DNA from: Pseudomonadales bacterium | Lineage (GTDB): Bacteria; Pseudomonadota; Gammaproteobacteria; Pseudomonadales; JAHRWD01 | Reading direction: 5' to 3' | Length of the DNA: 64,000 nt | Assembly (NCBI GenBank): GCA_029210125.1 | Contig: JARGPR010000006.1 | Span: forward strand, 124,001-188,000 | In this document: positions 63,179-64,000 of the stretch, in pieces | Layout: every line of letters starts with the position of its first letter | Numbering within the stretch: the stretch's first letter is position 1 | Notes under the pieces: generated by a model | Database searches by the model: none | Told to the model about the DNA's origin: nothing | What the model saw: only the letters and a program-made list of their open reading frames with translations | Program-made: the position numbers and the translations under genes

Positions 63179-64000
63179 ATGAAGAAGAGATTTTCAATAT
63201 CAGGTCTTAGGGTTTTGTTGTTAGTGGGACTGTTTCAGTCTCAGGCAATAGCACTTGGGCTTGGTGATATTGAGCTCAAATCAGCGCTTAATCAGCCGTT
63301 TAATGCAACCATCCAGTTAATCAATACTGGTGGTTTGACTGAAGAAGAAATCATCACGAATTTAGCGTCAAAACAGGATTTTGAGCGCGCCGGAGTGGAT
63401 CGCTTTTTCTTTCTAACAGAGTTAAAATTTGGTGTTTACATTGAGTCTGAGACTTCAGGTGTAATTCACATTACCACCAGAAACCCGGTCGATGAACCAT
63501 ATTTGGATTTTATCATCGAAACACAATGGCCTACGGGTAGGATGCTGCGGGAATATACGGTTTTACTGGATCCACCCACCTTCATTGACGCAGCCGCTGC
63601 TCCTGTTGAAGTGCCGGTCGTACAGCTCTCCCCTGTGTCCAATAGCGAGACGGTTGGCTCTGCCGTCGACTCTAACGCCATCAGTACGGTACCAACCGCT
63701 GGCATCCGTAGTCAGAGTTTATCGGCCGGCGAAAACGGGTTTATCCAAACTACCAACGAGACCCTATGGGAGGTCGCGCTTAAAGCACGGCCCAGCTCTG
63801 AATACTCTGTTCAGCAAACCATGATGGCTATCCAAGATCAAAATCCCAGAGCGTTTATGAAAGGGAATATCAATTTGATCAAGCAACACCAAAAAATCAA
63901 AGTTCCGACCCCTGAGCAGATTCGATCTCGCAGTCAAAGGCAGGCTGTGAGAGATGTGGCCTACCAAAACAAAATGTTTTCAGAGGGGCGGCCTTTGCCC
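63179..64000 (+). CDS. fimV: FimV-like pilus/polarity protein, N-terminal part
   Basis: Starts at ATG 63179 after a strong AAGGGGAATTTT site and runs off the right edge; 274 codons are visible. A signal peptide (about 1-24, ending AIALG) precedes the FimV N-domain (LGLGDIELKSALNQPFNATIQLIN, then WPTGRMLREYTVLLDPP). A LysM-like peptidoglycan-binding segment (about 178-240, TTNETLWEVALKARP...QHQKIKVPT) follows. FimV organises the cell pole and type IV pilus function. Gene order asd-fimV supports the call. The large C-terminal part is outside the window. Confidence 0.93.
   Translation, partial: MKKRFSISGLRVLLLVGLFQSQAIALGLGDIELKSALNQPFNATIQLINTGGLTEEEIITNLASKQDFERAGVDRFFFLTELKFGVYIESETSGVIHITTRNPVDEPYLDFIIETQWPTGRMLREYTVLLDPPTFIDAAAAPVEVPVVQLSPVSNSETVGSAVDSNAISTVPTAGIRSQSLSAGENGFIQTTNETLWEVALKARPSSEYSVQQTMMAIQDQNPRAFMKGNINLIKQHQKIKVPTPEQIRSRSQRQAVRDVAYQNKMFSEGRPLP

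Noticed and set aside
1-64000. tRNA, rRNA, CRISPR, insertion sequence or prophage elements
   Set aside because: No cloverleaf-like sequence, regular spacer-repeat pattern, transposase or terminal inverted repeats, or phage structural gene was recognised by reading; small RNAs cannot be excluded without a covariance search.

Overview
This window comes from the chromosome of a free-living, probably marine, gammaproteobacterium of the broad Cellvibrionales/Pseudomonadales kind. The basis is gene order and family type: leuB-asd-fimV, algW beside a Nif3-like gene and zapG, an E. coli-type queF, long pseudomonad-style pstC and pstA, and lexA. I saw no rRNA, tRNA, CRISPR array, insertion sequence or phage gene. 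Both ends cut through genes: a membrane protein on the left and fimV on the right.

Layout. 1-2.6 kb: a partial membrane protein, a DUF445 protein, a METTL7-like methyltransferase and a DUF2892 membrane protein. 2.6-7.8 kb: a minus-strand operon of a CsoR-family repressor, an RND/MMPL transporter, a LolA-like periplasmic protein and an outer-membrane barrel, headed by a clear palindromic operator. 8.0-10.7 kb: glutathione peroxidase, MscS, a DUF481 barrel and a small basic protein. 10.8-21.4 kb: a CoA-ester catabolic region with three class III CoA-transferases, two single-domain MaoC proteins, a CitE-like lyase, an acyl-CoA dehydrogenase and an SDR. It is interrupted by the core genes for DAHP synthase and QueF. 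21.6-24.2 kb: type III glutamine synthetase with a sigma-54 promoter and paired NtrC-like sites. 24.2-25.5 kb: VOC and metallo-beta-lactamase-fold proteins. 25.7-29.1 kb: a decayed MscS gene and a chemotaxis receptor cut by an amber codon. 29.4-33.3 kb: NYN protein, ribosomal-oxygenase homologue, GNAT and an EAL-CBS-GGDEF protein. 33.7-41.1 kb: Pho box, pstC-pstA-pstB-phoU and pgi. 41.2-48 kb: Wzi-like protein, lexA, REC-EAL phosphodiesterase, a hemerythrin-like fragment, algW, nif3-like gene and zapG. 48-55.1 kb: an acyl-CoA dehydrogenase, then a tightly coupled five-gene coenzyme F420 operon. 55-60.7 kb: DUF2237, an SLBB polysaccharide-export protein and a WbpM-like dehydratase. 60.8-64 kb: leuB, asd and fimV.

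The least expected parts are five. (1) A complete F420 biosynthesis and F420:NADP reductase operon in a gammaproteobacterium. (2) A CsoR-type regulon joining an RND/LolA-like/barrel export set to a possible thiol methyltransferase and a DUF2892 protein. (3) A CoA-dependent pathway with a CoA-transferase pair in which one subunit lacks the catalytic aspartate, and a split MaoC hydratase without the usual Asp/His motif. (4) Sigma-54/NtrC control of a type III glutamine synthetase. (5) Fresh and old gene decay at 25.7-29.1 kb. A recurring AATAATAA leader lies just before seven start codons, most of them accessory metabolic genes.
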